A program made the position numbers and the translations under genes. A DNA stretch of 64,000 nt, from contig JAMKCH010078985.1 of NCBI GenBank assembly GCA_023653785.1, positions 93,327-157,326 of the forward strand. Direction: 5' to 3'. The DNA is from Ophioderma brevispina (Eukaryota > Echinodermata > Ophiuroidea > Amphilepidida > Ophiodermatidae). The notes below the pieces were generated by a model. The model was not told where the DNA came from. It was given only the letters and a program-made list of their open reading frames with translations, and did not search any database. Of this stretch, positions 46,261 through 57,284 are shown piece after piece; within the stretch, counting starts at the first letter, position 1, and each line of letters opens with the position of its first letter.

Positions 46261-46449
46261 TCTGATGCAGCTGTTTGCGTTTTTTGAAATCTCTGGTGTG
46301 CTGCTCCGTTTAACTGTTAAAAGTTAAATACATGCTGCTTTAGATTTGCAAAATTAACGAAGTCAAGGGAGTCTGTAAAGAACCAGTTCAATTCAACCAT
46401 TCATTATTTTGGCCGCACTCTTTCAACACTTTTTTGTGTTTGCCATTAA

Positions 46450-46834
46450 ACGGCCGGGCTGAACATTCTATTCAGTTTATGTCCGTCCATAATGATATAG
46501 TGCCACCTCAAAGAAAGTGACATCGTACTTGACTTGCCTGAACCACTAAAAAACTAATGGATGAGCGTAAGACACGTACATGGCACTTATTTTCCCGGCT
46601 ATTTCATTTTGGAAGGCCGTGACAGCTATTGAATTATAATCAGAGATCTCCGATATTAATTATTCTAATTACAAATTCCCTTCGTTTAGACACATAGACA
46701 TTTTCAAATATTTTCAAGCTTTACCATTCACGATATAGTTTACTAGCCATTACCAATGCAAACGAACGTGCAAAAATCCATTTTTTTTTTAGAAATTGTG
46801 GCGCTTTTAAAAAAAAAAATGTTGCATTATTGCT
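46450..46834 (+). mobile_element. TTAA-associated element, AGCAATATTGGCA family, copy 3, left end lost
   Basis: From AACGGCCGGGCTGAAC through TTATGTCCGTCCATAATGATATAGTGCCACCTCAAAGAAA to the right end ATGTTGCATTATTGCT, collinear with copy 2. The left terminal repeat is not present. Confidence 0.65.
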
Positions 46835-47444
46835 TTACCCAGCATTTGGTTTAAATATATATAATGGACCTTAATAAAACTGGAAAGTACCATTCCAATA
46901 CATATGGAAGACAACAAACTGTCTACGAGGACATAGAGTTTGTTGGAGAAACGAATTGACAAACCAAAGCTACGTTTTGAACATGCCCTATTTATTATCC
47001 TGTATTTATTATGAAACTTTTCGTTCGCCTTTTCACCTCAATGCCTGGTTTAAAATATGGTAAAGCATTTTGAATATGCCAATACGGTTACAAAACAGGA
47101 ATATTTGTTGTCTCCTAAATGTACTCATGGTCCCTAAGATGCTGAAAATGTCCTCGATTATCACATATAGTCATATTTGTCATCGAAAGTTCATTTAATA
47201 AAAAATCTCAATTAAAAGTTGCCGCGGGATAGCATGATAAGAAGATTATATTGATGTTTGAAATTGAAACGCCCTTGCTTTTCTCAAAATGTATTTTTCA
47301 TTAATTGGCGACAATGTAAACACAACACCTGTTTTAGTTAACAATTTGACGAGTGCCGTATTTGTTTGACATACGCGTCCTCATTCAGGGTGAGTAGAAA
47401 CAAAACCGAACCCGAATAGTGGTGCGGGAATGATATTTCGTGTT

Positions 47445-47651
47445 AATTACTACTACTACTAACTACTACTACTACTAATTATACTACTAACTACTACTAA
47501 CACACACTACTCCTACTACTCTACTACTACTATACTACACTACTACTACTACTACTTACTACTATACTAACTACTACACTACTTCCTCACTACTACTACT
47601 ACCTACTACTACTCTCTCACCACCACCCTACTACTACTACTACTACTACTA

Positions 47652-47682
<31 letters not shown>

Positions 47683-48020
47683 TACTACTACTCACTCCTA
47701 CTAGCTACTACTATTACTACTACTACGCACTACTACTACTACTACTACTACTACTCACTCACTACTACACTACTACTACTCACTACTACTCACTACTGAA
47801 TGATACTCTACTACTACCCGCAACTACCAATACCACTACTAACCACCAACCAACCACCACCAACCCCAAACCAACTTCTTCCTCCTACCTCCTCCACCAA
47901 CCAACAACCATCAGCCACCACCATCCAACCACCACCAACTCAGCCGTCCACCACCACCACCACCACCACCACCTCCACCACTCCTAATACTACCCTACTA
48001 CTACAACCACTATTGCTCTA
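47445..48020 (+). repeat. Large ACT/CTA trinucleotide microsatellite
   Basis: Nearly 370 bases of imperfect (CTA)n followed by about 200 bases of CCA/ACC-rich sequence. The 135-codon Thr/Pro frame starting at 47800 is a repeat artefact. Confidence 0.95.
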
Positions 48021-48588
48021 CTACACGACTAGACTACTACACTACACCTTCGCCGTCGCCAACAACAACAACATAACAACACTAAACACAACACATAAAC
48101 AATACCCAACAATTCTTTCAATGGAGTTACCCCGCTCCACTTCAACGGTTTTCGACCTGAGAACATTCCACAATTCAGAATTTCTTCTTTTCGTTGTCGA
48201 GTTTTGAATGGGCCTCGTCTGCATTTTTGTTCCCACAACAAAAAGTAAAATCTCAGGTTCTCCAAACGTAAAAATATAACCAAGGTGGATACTATAACCT
48301 ATGGACCACAGATCTGAGTAAATTAGACGAGAAACCAAAAATGCTACGTTTTCGTGATGTATTTGTCTGTCTTCTTACTGTCACGTCCAGAACTACTTCG
48401 TAGGGTGAAACCTTTCACCGATGTTTTCTTGAAATGCTATCAATAGCAACATCATGCCGGCGTGATCCCGGCTAAAATGGCAATTTGTTTTCACTTGAGT
48501 ACATTAGCTTGTTAGATACCATCATGGGCTGTCTGTCTGGTAACTTTTATGTAAACGATAAGGTTTGAAACATAATGCTTTCAATTAG

Positions 48589-48682
48589 GGGGGAACATCA
48601 AGCGAGCATTATCACAAGGTATTGGCTGTTGAATCGCCGCAAAGCGCATGCGAAAGAGATTATTGAAAACATGTATGCCCAG
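48589..48682 (+). CDS. Candidate internal exon on the plus strand (gene 2)
   Basis: Acceptor tttcaattag (AG at 48587-48588), donor cag then gtgaaa (GT at 48683). Phase 2 in, phase 0 out. Encodes GEHQASIITRYWLLNRRKAH then AKEIIENMYAQ, an amphipathic, helix-prone sequence. The next strong acceptor in the same phase is at 49515 and ends in a stop. Family unknown. A G run at the acceptor makes the exact start sensitive to indels. Confidence 0.4.
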
Positions 48683-49514
48683 GTGAAATTGAACGTCATT
48701 ACCTTTGCTTTATAACAATTATTACAAATGTGTGGCGGTTGACGGGTTCAGACCTATTTTTATATTCGTTTATATAGTTTAAGTCAATGTTGAGGTTCTG
48801 ATTTTTGTTCATGTTGCTGATATTGAAAGAAATGCTGTTCTTAGCAAGTGCTAAATATCAAACTTGATTGTATTCGTTTTTCATCAGTATTGTCATTCAT
48901 TAGGCCAAGAAAAAAAACAAGTTTTTCTCTGAAGACCGCGCACATTTTGTTTTCGGTATTTTAGCGCATTATTTTTTTAGGTTTTTGCTCACTTTATTAT
49001 TTTTTTAATTTCAGAAAAAAAATGAATATTCGGCCGCGAAGCGCCCGAAAAGATGAAAAAATTGGCCAAGTATACAAAAAAAAAAAAAAAATCCCGCATT
49101 TCGCATTAGCATTTTTCTAAAAAATCAAAACGCATTTCGCATTTGCATTTTTCACATTTCTTCCGAGATAAAACTGATTTTTTTTGCCTTATAAAATCTA
49201 ATACTTTTAACATTGTGTTTGCAGACCTTTGAAATCAGTGTTTTAACATGATAGAGAGAGGGAGAGAAAGGAGCGAGAGAGAGGGATATAAAGGGGGGGG
49301 GGCAGGTGAAGAGAGAGCTTCAAAATGATTGTTTTGATAAGGGTTCCTCAAAAAACGTGATCAGCTGCACCGTAATCCTGCCTCATGTAGGAAAGTGTCT
49401 CTACAATGCTACTCGTGGCTTTTTAAAGGTGTGTTTCACAGCCTCGTCCCCGACTTATCTAAAATTGAAATTTTCATAATTTTTCGTAATTTTGTATATA
49501 TTTTCTGTCCGTAG

Positions 49515-49574
49515 ATGGACAGAAATTACAATCACTGGCCTATGGCGCAGCGCGATGCAAACATTTGCTCATAA
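49515..49574 (+). CDS. Candidate terminal exon on the plus strand (gene 2)
   Basis: A long pyrimidine-rich acceptor (attttctgtccgtag, AG at 49513-49514) is followed in phase 0 by MDRNYNHWPMAQRDANICS and TAA. It matches the phase of the exon ending at 48682. At 19 residues the coding evidence is modest; the splice acceptor is the strongest element. Confidence 0.35.
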   Translation: MDRNYNHWPMAQRDANICS

Positions 49575-49689
49575 TATCAAACGAACCATTAGAATCAACT
49601 GAAATTTTTGAAATAACCTTTTCTTGAGGATATCTAGTGAATTATGAACAGAGTTTAAGGTGCTATGATCACTCTATAATAGGCGAGCA

Positions 49690-50070
49690 CAGATGCACTT
49701 AAAGAGACATGAGGAAATTTCCAGAAAAAGTGGCCCCAATTTTTTTCGAACCCGTTTTTTTTTGCATACTAGTATTTGGAATAAAGTATTAGATCACACC
49801 TGGAGTGAATAAGCCGAATACGTCGTATTTATGTAATAAGATGATGATTTAGTATTTTGTGTCGTGCACGACAGAAAATCATAGCACGATTTACTGTAGG
49901 GACAATTACGATAACGGGTAAGTTCAAACAATGTTTGCGGTTTTGTTTTGTACTTGTTTGTCCAATACACCTTCAAAACGTTCTCGGTAGGTGGTCTACG
50001 ACCGATCAAGTACAATTTATGAGAAATTCGTATTCTCAAAAAATCTCTTCCTGCCACTATAATGGGAATG
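49690..50070 (+). repeat. Dispersed repeat R3, copy 2 (uninterrupted)
   Basis: Aligns with 12400-12680 and then 15869-15965 without the DIRS-like insertion, giving the empty-site form of the repeat. It holds a GTCGTGCACGAC palindrome and a GGTAGGTGGTCTACGACCGAT near-palindrome. Confidence 0.75.
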
Positions 50071-50347
50071 CGCCGAAACCCCTAATGAAGTAAAACATGA
50101 GTAATGTTTCCTTGATTCTTAATACAACTTCATTGTAAGTGTTAAAACCGCCATTTTCACAATGTACTATTTCCAGTCTTAGTAACTACAAAAACCAGAA
50201 TACGGTTACAACTCATACTTGCATTTAAGAGAATTATGAGATGAAACGGAAAAAAGATGCAGAACACGTGTAGACCAGCGCGCCGATTCATCTGTGAGAG
50301 GTTTTCAACGATCGGTGACCCTGTACTTGTTCGGCACTTGAACTTAC

Positions 50348-50366
50348 TCATATAAGTACTTCTCAT
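50348..50366 (-). CDS. Candidate first coding exon of the small minus-strand gene (gene 3)
   Basis: ATG at 50366-50364 begins six codons (MRSTYM) plus one base and ends at a strong donor gtaagt (GT at 50347-50346). Phase 1 out matches the 42518 exon. In the same frame, upstream sequence is open for about 26 codons to a TGA without another ATG and would be 5' untranslated. Supported mainly by splice site and phase. Confidence 0.35.
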
Positions 50367-50706
50367 CGCCAAGGACCTAATTTCACAGACGGCTTTGAAC
50401 AGTTTGCGAGCGGATATTGAGTTGAGTCAACACAGCCCGAAGTTCAACGTAAAATCAACAGGAAAGCAATACCCAAAATTTCGGGAATTGTACGTGTTCA
50501 TTTTTTATAAACAGAATCAGCTTGTAATATGATAGGATGCTTAAAATTAGTATCAAATTGGTTAGTCCCAATACAGCCTAGGAAATGCCTTTTCGGGCGT
50601 TAGAAACATTATTGACCTCGACTGTTTTTTTTTTCGGATTGCACATCTACCGCAATATTTTTAACACCAATTTTTGATGAAATTGACCACCCCAAAGAAA
50701 AAAATA

Positions 50707-51185
50707 AGACCTGATATTTTGCGAAAAAGGATTTTGTTGTTAAATTTTCACTCAAAGAGCTAATGTTTTGATTTTGTAAAGCTTCTTTTTCGTCAAACCT
50801 TTCATTTGGGTGGCTGTTTGCATGAGCACAGCAAGAGGTAGTTATAGCTAGTTATTGAATGCTTATGAAACCCATTTTGCAAAAATATCAGGTCCTATCC
50901 CTACGTCCCTAGAGGAATTGACTAGCAACCTGACGATGACCGCAAAAAAGAGAGGTAGCGGTATCGTGTTGTTAGATCTAGGAGCACTTTCCCCGCAAAC
51001 ACAAGGCAGGGGTCCGCTCCGTGATTTTTGAAAAGTGGAAATAAAATGGCATTTAGAAATTTAAGGGATTTTGCTAATCCACCTAAATATTTGATGTTTT
51101 AACTCCTGTAAAGCTTCTTTTTCGTCAAAAACCTTAATATGGATGGGTGTTTGCATGAACAGTTGATGCAGTTATTGAGTGCTAG
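50707..51185 (+). repeat. Direct duplication, about 330-bp spacing, with inverted pair
   Basis: GTAAAGCTTCTTTTTCGTCAAA, TGGGTG.CTGTTTGCATGA and GTTATTGA.TGCT near 50778 recur near 51106. In addition GACCTGATATTTTGC at 50709 is complemented by GCAAAAATATCAGGTC at 50879. Confidence 0.65.
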
Positions 51186-51249
51186 AACCACTGGAATGCT
51201 TTTCCGGTATTCACACACTCACTTACTCACTCGAACATTGCGATAAAAA

Positions 51250-51745
51250 GGGTGTCTCGAAACATCAGACCTCGAAACAACAGACCTCAGACCTCGAAAC
51301 ATCAGACCTCGAAACATCAGACCCGGAAGTAAATTCACTTCCGGGTCTGATGTTTCGAGGTCTGATGTTTCGAGACACCGGGGGATGTCTCGAAACAACA
51401 GACCTCAGACCCGGAAGTGATCTTTTTGCCGAAGTCAAGATTTTACTTCCGGGTCTGATGTTTCGAGGTCTGATGTTTCGAGACATCCCCCGGGTGTCTC
51501 GAAACATCAGACCTCAGACCTCGAAACAGACCGGGAAGTAATTTCACTTCCGGGTCCGAGGTCTCTTGTTTCGAGGTCTGATGTTTCGAGACATCCCCCC
51601 GGGTGTCTTGAAACATCAGACCTCGAAACATCAGACCCGGAAGTAAAATCTTGACTTCGATGTCAAAAATGTTTCCCCGAATTCAGCATTTTACTTCTGG
51701 GTCTGATTTTTGAAATTCAAGTAGACCCTCATCGTGCCATGACAC
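51250..51745 (+). repeat. Nested palindromic array, left arm (CCGGAAGT / CTCGAAACATCAGAC)
   Basis: Alternates CTCGAAACATCAGAC and GTCTGATGTTTCGAG modules around two kinds of palindromic centre: CCGGAAGT-spacer-ACTTCCGG and GAGACA-(C/G run)-TGTCTC. At least five centres are visible. The last 130 bases (about 51609-51735) are the exact or near-exact complement of 52413-52545. Ser/Thr/Glu-rich frames over it are artefacts. Confidence 0.9.
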
Positions 51746-52411
51746 GGAGGAGTTTGCCCTGGTTTTCTGCCGCTAAATTGAGGGGGCCGACCAGTCGAAA
51801 GAGAAAGGGACGATATGGCCGGCGGGGTGCGGGAGGAGGTGTCCTCCCTTTGCGGGCCAAACCTTTGCAACGTTCGCTTACTAAGACACATTTTCCCATG
51901 CATGCAAATTTAATAGAAACAATTTGAAGTGGTAAACTTCATAATTCATGACCAACCGTTTTACAAAACGGTGTGGGTGCGGGAGGTATGTAAGTTTGGA
52001 GTATTTAGTTTTCAAGACATGTTTTCTATGAATAGTAGATAAGTAGATAGACCCGATTTAAAATTGCAAGTTGATTAATAATAAACTTAACTGATGCTAA
52101 TGTTAAATTTTTAAAATGGGGACTTTTGGAACTACCTTTATCTGAAATGCGGGCTTGTGGAACTGGAGTTTGAGTAAAATGATATGCTTGTTGAGCGGCT
52201 AGCAAGTAGTGAAATGGGTGTATTTAGCAACGCACGTCCATTTGGTCCAAGTCCAGGGCAATCTCCCCTTGTCACGGTTGGAAGAATAGCAGGATTTGTT
52301 TCTATCTACTTTTTTTCATTTTTTTTAACTTACAAAACTTCTCAAACAGACGGGTAACTAGTCAACAATTCCAGGGTCAGTCTCCCCATGTTTGAGAGAG
52401 AGAGAGAGACG

Positions 52412-52727
52412 ACACGGTGAGGGTCTACTTGAATTTCAAAAATCAGACCCAGAAGTAAAATGCTGACTTCGGGGAAACATTTTTGACATCGAAGTCAAGA
52501 TTTTACTTCCGGGTTTGATGTTTCGAGGTCTGAGGTCTGATGTTTCGAGACACTCGGGGGGATGTCTCGAAACATCAGACCTCGAAACAACAGACCTCAG
52601 ACCCGGAAGTGAAATTACTTCCGGGTCTGATGTTTCGAGGTCTGAGGTCTGATGTTTCGAGGTCTGATGTTTCGAGACACCCGGGGGATGTCTCGAAACA
52701 TCAGACCTCGAAACATCAGACCCGGTG
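52412..52727 (-). repeat. Nested palindromic array, right arm
   Basis: Begins with the complement of the left inner arm, then repeats GTCTGATGTTTCGAG, CCGGAAGT-GAAATT-ACTTCCGG and GAGACA centres, ending at CAGACCCGG. Confidence 0.9.
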
Positions 52728-52735
52728 TGGCAGGA

Positions 52736-53430
52736 GATATAGCCCCCTGTAGCCATAGTCCGGAGACACTAAGTTCTGGTTTTAATAGTCCGGGGGATGT
52801 GCAAAGCTAGGAACTATAGTCCCCCGGACTATGATTTAAGGAATGTTAGTCCTACAAGTGGGAATGAAAGTCCGAAAAGGACTATCAGGCCTTAGGAATA
52901 AATATCCAAGTCCGACATGGACTACCAGTCCTTAGGATTTAGTGTCCATTTCCGAAAGTAGGGACTATTAGTCTCTAGGGATTAATGACCTGTCAGGGGT
53001 GGACTATCGCTCCTTAGGGATTAGGGTCCAATTCCGACCTGGACTTTAGACCTTAGGAATTATTGTCCATGTCTGAAGGTAGACAGACTATTAATCCTTA
53101 GGAATTAATTTCCTGCCAGAGTGGACTGCAGCTCCTTAGGGATCGGTGTCCGATTCCGACGTGGACTATAAGTCCTTGGGGATTATTGTGCAAGTTTGTA
53201 TTTGGGCGGACTCTCATTTCTTAGGAATTAATGCCCTGTCAGAGGTGGACTATATTTCCTTAGGGATTAGCGTCCATGTCTTGCGTGGACTTACAATTCT
53301 AAGATAAGTAGGTCCAGTCAAAGGTGGAATATCGATCCCTGGAATGATGTCCAAGCCGACGGGGACGGACTACCAGGGCTTAGGAATATTGTCAATGTCC
53401 TAGGTACACTCGTTCCTAAGGAATTGTGTC
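52736..53430 (+). repeat. GGACTAT/CCTTAGG tandem array, about 40-bp units in 120-bp triplets
   Basis: Thirteen or so units of 36-46 bases share TCCTTAGG(G/A)ATTA, a TGTCC segment and (G)TGGACTAT. Three subtypes alternate: one with TGAAGGTAG..ACTATTA, one with CCTGTCAGAGGTGGACTAT, one with TTCCGACGTGGACTATAAG. That gives a higher-order period of about 120 bp over at least three cycles. The first 100 bases (52755-52835) hold AGTCCGGGGGA and its complement TCCCCCGGACT as a hairpin. Confidence 0.85.
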
Positions 53431-53609
53431 CAAGTCCGAAGAATGGTAAAGAATTCTATTGAGAAATGATCCTACTTTAATAAAAACTAACATGCATAGA
53501 ATTGGGTAGCCCTAACATCATAACGCCGAGTACAAACATATGAATGACACATAGCATAAAATTGATAGGTTTTTGGTTTATCTATTTCTTTCCATGAAAT
53601 TCCCCTATG

Positions 53610-53835
53610 GTAAAATTGGGACATAAATTGGGTGTTTCCATAAGGGACCCCTTTCTGACATACTTTTCTGACACCCATATGAATTCGGAAACCTACGGAC
53701 CTAACGGAATAAAACACAGGTTATGTGGTTATTCCGTTAAGGGTCCGAATTCATAATCAAGGGTGTATCAGAAAAGTATGTCAGAAAAGCTTTTGTGTCA
53801 CCTTATGCAACACCCATTAAATTTTCTCAAATACA
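53610..53835. mobile_element. Hairpin element, about 100-bp arms
   Basis: GGGTGTTTCCATAAGG, TTCTGACATACTTTTCTGA, ATATGAATTCGG and CCTAACGGAATAA on the left are complemented by TTATTCCGTTAAGG, CCGAATTCATAAT, TCAGAAAAGTATGTCAGAA and CCTTATGCAACACCC on the right. The central loop is under 20 bases. Confidence 0.8.
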
Positions 53836-53904
53836 CTTGGTGACCTAAAAGCTTGAATTACATATTTTTCAGTGGCGGAGATTCCTTCATGATTTCATTT
53901 TCAG

Positions 53905-54005
53905 GAGAGTTTTCATCCATTCGTGAATTAGAGCATACCCCGAAACAATTGAAAGAACGCAAGAAATCTCCACCCACTGGTGCTCATAATGACGCAGCAC
54001 TCTGA
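53905..54005 (+). CDS. Candidate terminal exon on the plus strand (gene 2)
   Basis: Follows a good acceptor (gatttcattttcag, AG at 53903-53904). In phase 1 it reads EFSSIRELEHTPKQLKERKK then SPPTGAHNDAAL and stops at TGA (54003-54005). The charged, Lys/Glu-rich composition is protein-like and unlike the flanking DNA. Phase matches the exon ending at 33282; the exon ending at 48682 is in another phase. Gene identity unknown; it may be an alternative terminus or a separate gene. Confidence 0.45.
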
Positions 54006-54009
54006 GTGG

Positions 54010-55660
54010 AGAGTGCGTAATTAGTCCCGCCTAACCATTATGACCCAAGATCCCCTTTGAACCTTCATGTTGTGAAGGAAGTTTCAAAGCTCGATCCACT
54101 CCTTCCAATTTTCTTTAAAAATCATTTGATGTATAGACCCTAGCTGACATTTTACATTTCGGAGTGTGCCCTTGCTCAATAATCATTGTGTACACAGCAT
54201 ATGGGTTAGAGTGGACAAATAATATATAGTAGAGTATTTTGTTTGCAATAAGTCAAATTTACCCCCTGAATAACCTTTGACCTCAAACTGTTGCGGTTAC
54301 ATATGTGCGTCAGCTAGATCCAAATAAGTCAACTGTAAAAATAATTTGGAAATATTCTAATGAATATATTAATAATAATACTTACCGTTAGAATGACACG
54401 TAGGGGAAATTTGAAAATTAGTCATTAGGTAAATGAATAAATTCATAATCCTTTACTAGTCTAGTGGATTATTTTAATTTGCATTAATTAAAATTCATAT
54501 CATTGACGGAATCAAGGCAAACAAAGGATAACGGTAAGGGAAAACGAAATTCCCCTAACCCCCACATAGTATTACTTATACTACTACATATATACTACTA
54601 CATACACTATATTACGACATACTAATACTGTTATATTACCTCAACTTTTGAGTAAAAAAAATATTTATTTTCTCCAATTAAATTTGAGAAAAGTTCTCAC
54701 GAGAAAAGTTATTTGTGTATGATAAGAGGAGAGCAGGGTCCCCTAGAGGTTTTGATATAAGGTGCACTGTTAGATAGATGCCAATAGAGGAAGTGGGGAT
54801 TCCCCAAGATGTAAACTTAGAAAAAAGAATTAACTTGTTTATGCTTTGGATCAAAAAACATTGCAAAATATGGGGATCCCCCCATGGAGTTATAATATGT
54901 GAAGTGCGTGTAATCAGATGATGTAATATGTGAAATGCGAAATGGTCAGCTAGTTTCAAGGTTTATGTTTATGGATATGGTGTGGTAATATCTATTTTAA
55001 GACTTGGGAACTTTACGAAATGATGTTATAAAGCTGAGTTACAAGAGGTTAGATTGGCCAGATCTTAGTAACAAGTAGCTAGAAGTTTATAGCTAGTTAT
55101 AATCTGCAATGAGTAGCAGACCTGTAAAGTACCATGTGCCAGGATTATAATTCCATGTGAGTCGACCTCGCTGTAATTAATTCTACTGTCGTCTTTTGAA
55201 GCCAAAGTGCTGGGAATCAAAAAGGATTTCCAAATTGTGGACAGATAGAAATCGCGGTGATTATCTTGGACTGATTACTATGTAATATTAGTGTTCTTGG
55301 AAATGATGGACAAAATTACTTTCAGGACTGAGACGATTCCATTGGAATAGAGTACTGAAGCTTTTATGTGAACTTTGCATACGTCATTTTGGAGTGTTTT
55401 GCGGTGGAGGACATATCAACGTTGAAATGCACGGCTCTTTTCGTTTGAGACATAAATCTGAGTAAGATTAGAATTGTTAAGTGTTAATTGTGATTGTATA
55501 GATAATGTGTTTGGGAAATAACAAATAGTGATCCATCTGATTAAAATCATTTTAAATTGTTTTGTTATATAAAATTCAGATTTATTGTGCACAAAAGGCT
55601 CGTTTATTTGTGTTTGAAAAGGTATTTCTGACCTTAGAAGTCCCACGAGACATCAAACAA
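54010..55660. other. Intergenic or intronic sequence, nothing recognised
   Basis: AT-rich without convincing exons. A short run of TACTACTACAT units lies at 54570-54635. Confidence 0.4.
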
Positions 55661-55669
55661 TACATACTT

Positions 55670-55865
55670 ACTAACATGCTACTACTACATACTACTACAC
55701 TCCCGGCTATACTACTACTAACTACTACAATAAAACTGCTACTACAGAATACTACTCACTACTACTACAGAATGCTACTACTACATATACTACTACTCCG
55801 GCTACTACATACTACAATACTACTTACAACTACTACTACATTCTACTAATACATATACACTGGAG
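55670..55865 (+). repeat. ACT/TAC trinucleotide microsatellite
   Basis: About 190 bases of imperfect (TAC)n; the overlapping Leu/Thr-rich frame is an artefact. Confidence 0.95.
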
Positions 55866-56257
55866 CTAGCAGACATTATAACACATCTCAAGTAAAATGG
55901 TTGAGTGATTAAATAGTTGACAGCCTACGGAAAACCCCTGAAAACGCGATTCTACGTGTGCACTGGCAAATGAGCTTTACGGATGAGGGGCCAAGACAAA
56001 GTTTGTACAGGGGTCAAACATTTTTAAATTGACCCAATCCATGTTGAAAAGGGTGTAACCCACATCTGTGTCTAACATAGGATTTAGAAAAGGTATCGTT
56101 TGTACTATCTACAGCCTAAAAGTTTCAGTTTTATAAGCTAAAAACTGCAAAAATCAATAAAGGTAAATTTCAGTGTACAGGGGTCAAAGTTGGAAGGTGA
56201 GGGAAAACGTCTTAATGAGTGCATAACATAGCCAATTTCATAACCTGCTACACAGGC

Positions 56258-56365
56258 TAATATAATAATAACAATAATAATAATAAACTATGCTTATTAA
56301 TAATAATAATAATTTAATAATACTAATTAAAAAAATAAAAACTAATCATAAATTAATCATAAATT
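56258..56365 (+). repeat. AAT trinucleotide microsatellite
   Basis: Imperfect (TAA)n with interruptions, then ATCATAAATTA duplicated. Confidence 0.9.
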
Positions 56366-57284
56366 TGCTCTTATTGGTTTTAGCATATAACATATAGGAT
56401 AGTGCCAATATATCTCACGATGAACAGGTATGTTACGGCCACATAGAGTCGATGACTTCAGAGAGATGCTTAAAATTGATAAAAACATCCCCATGTTCAG
56501 AAATTCCAGAGTATAATAAGAAAATGCTAAATTGGCCACACTAACTGTTTAATTTTGTTATGTCCTTTTTAATTTGTGGATTGTGATTGATGATTTATAT
56601 ATTGGAATTAATTAAATAATACACATTTACTTAAAAGTAATTGTTTTGTTTGTTAGGGAAAAAGGCTTTTCTCGATCGTTTGTTTTCACAATTTTGGATT
56701 TTTTAAAAAAGGAATTTGGTCAAAAATTATAGAAGCCTTGCATGTGTGGATACGTTTTAGGGTTTAATGAAGTATTGTGGAAGCAATTGCATAAAATGTT
56801 AAAACATTAGGTCGAGAAAGCGGACTTATGGTAGGCCTTTTCGGGAATAGGACTACATCTATGTCTCTTCTCCAAAAACATCAAATCTTAAATCTGTATT
56901 TACCTGAATTCCTGAAATGTTGAAGGAAAATTAATTTACTAGTAGCTGTACTGCTACTACAACTAGTATGAAAGATAGTAACACAAAATAATCAATAATA
57001 AAATTGAGGACCAGAATAAAGATTTATAGAAAGCCATTATAAACATGACAAACGTAAAACATTAATGACCAGAGCTGCAAAATATAGGTTGTTTTACCAT
57101 TTACACTTAAGATTAGGGTGTTCATTATAACACCTTGAGTGTACACGTGTGTTCTACCACCATAGTTAATGGCATTCAGAGACAAACGTTAAACTCAATA
57201 CATCCAAAAAATATGTAAAGTACATCGGTCGTCGGGACCGCTTGTGTGCCTGCCGGTCGCGTTAGTGAATTGATAGGCCTAACA

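Larger units (their letters stand above)
51250..52727. mobile_element. Foldback-type unit bounded by the palindromic arrays
   Basis: Two arrays of the same modules (51250-51745 and 52412-52727) face each other across about 670 bp, with inner arms in inverse orientation (TTCAAGTAGACCCTCA at about 51716 against TGAGGGTCTACTTGAA at 52418). Inverted ends made of subrepeats are the architecture of foldback elements. The interior (51746-52411) has no recognisable protein; the short frames there do not resemble transposases. Confidence 0.6.

Noticed and set aside
47800..48207. 135-codon Thr/Pro-rich ORF
   Set aside because: Translation of the ACT/CCA microsatellite.
51179..51541. 120-codon frame and similar Ser/Thr/Glu-rich frames at 51-52.7 kb
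   Set aside because: They are translations of the palindromic repeat and appear on both strands.
51250..52727. CTGATG...CGAAAC words in the palindromic array suggesting ribozymes
   Set aside because: The words pair with each other as parts of a continuous palindrome, and the invariant A after CTGATG is a T.
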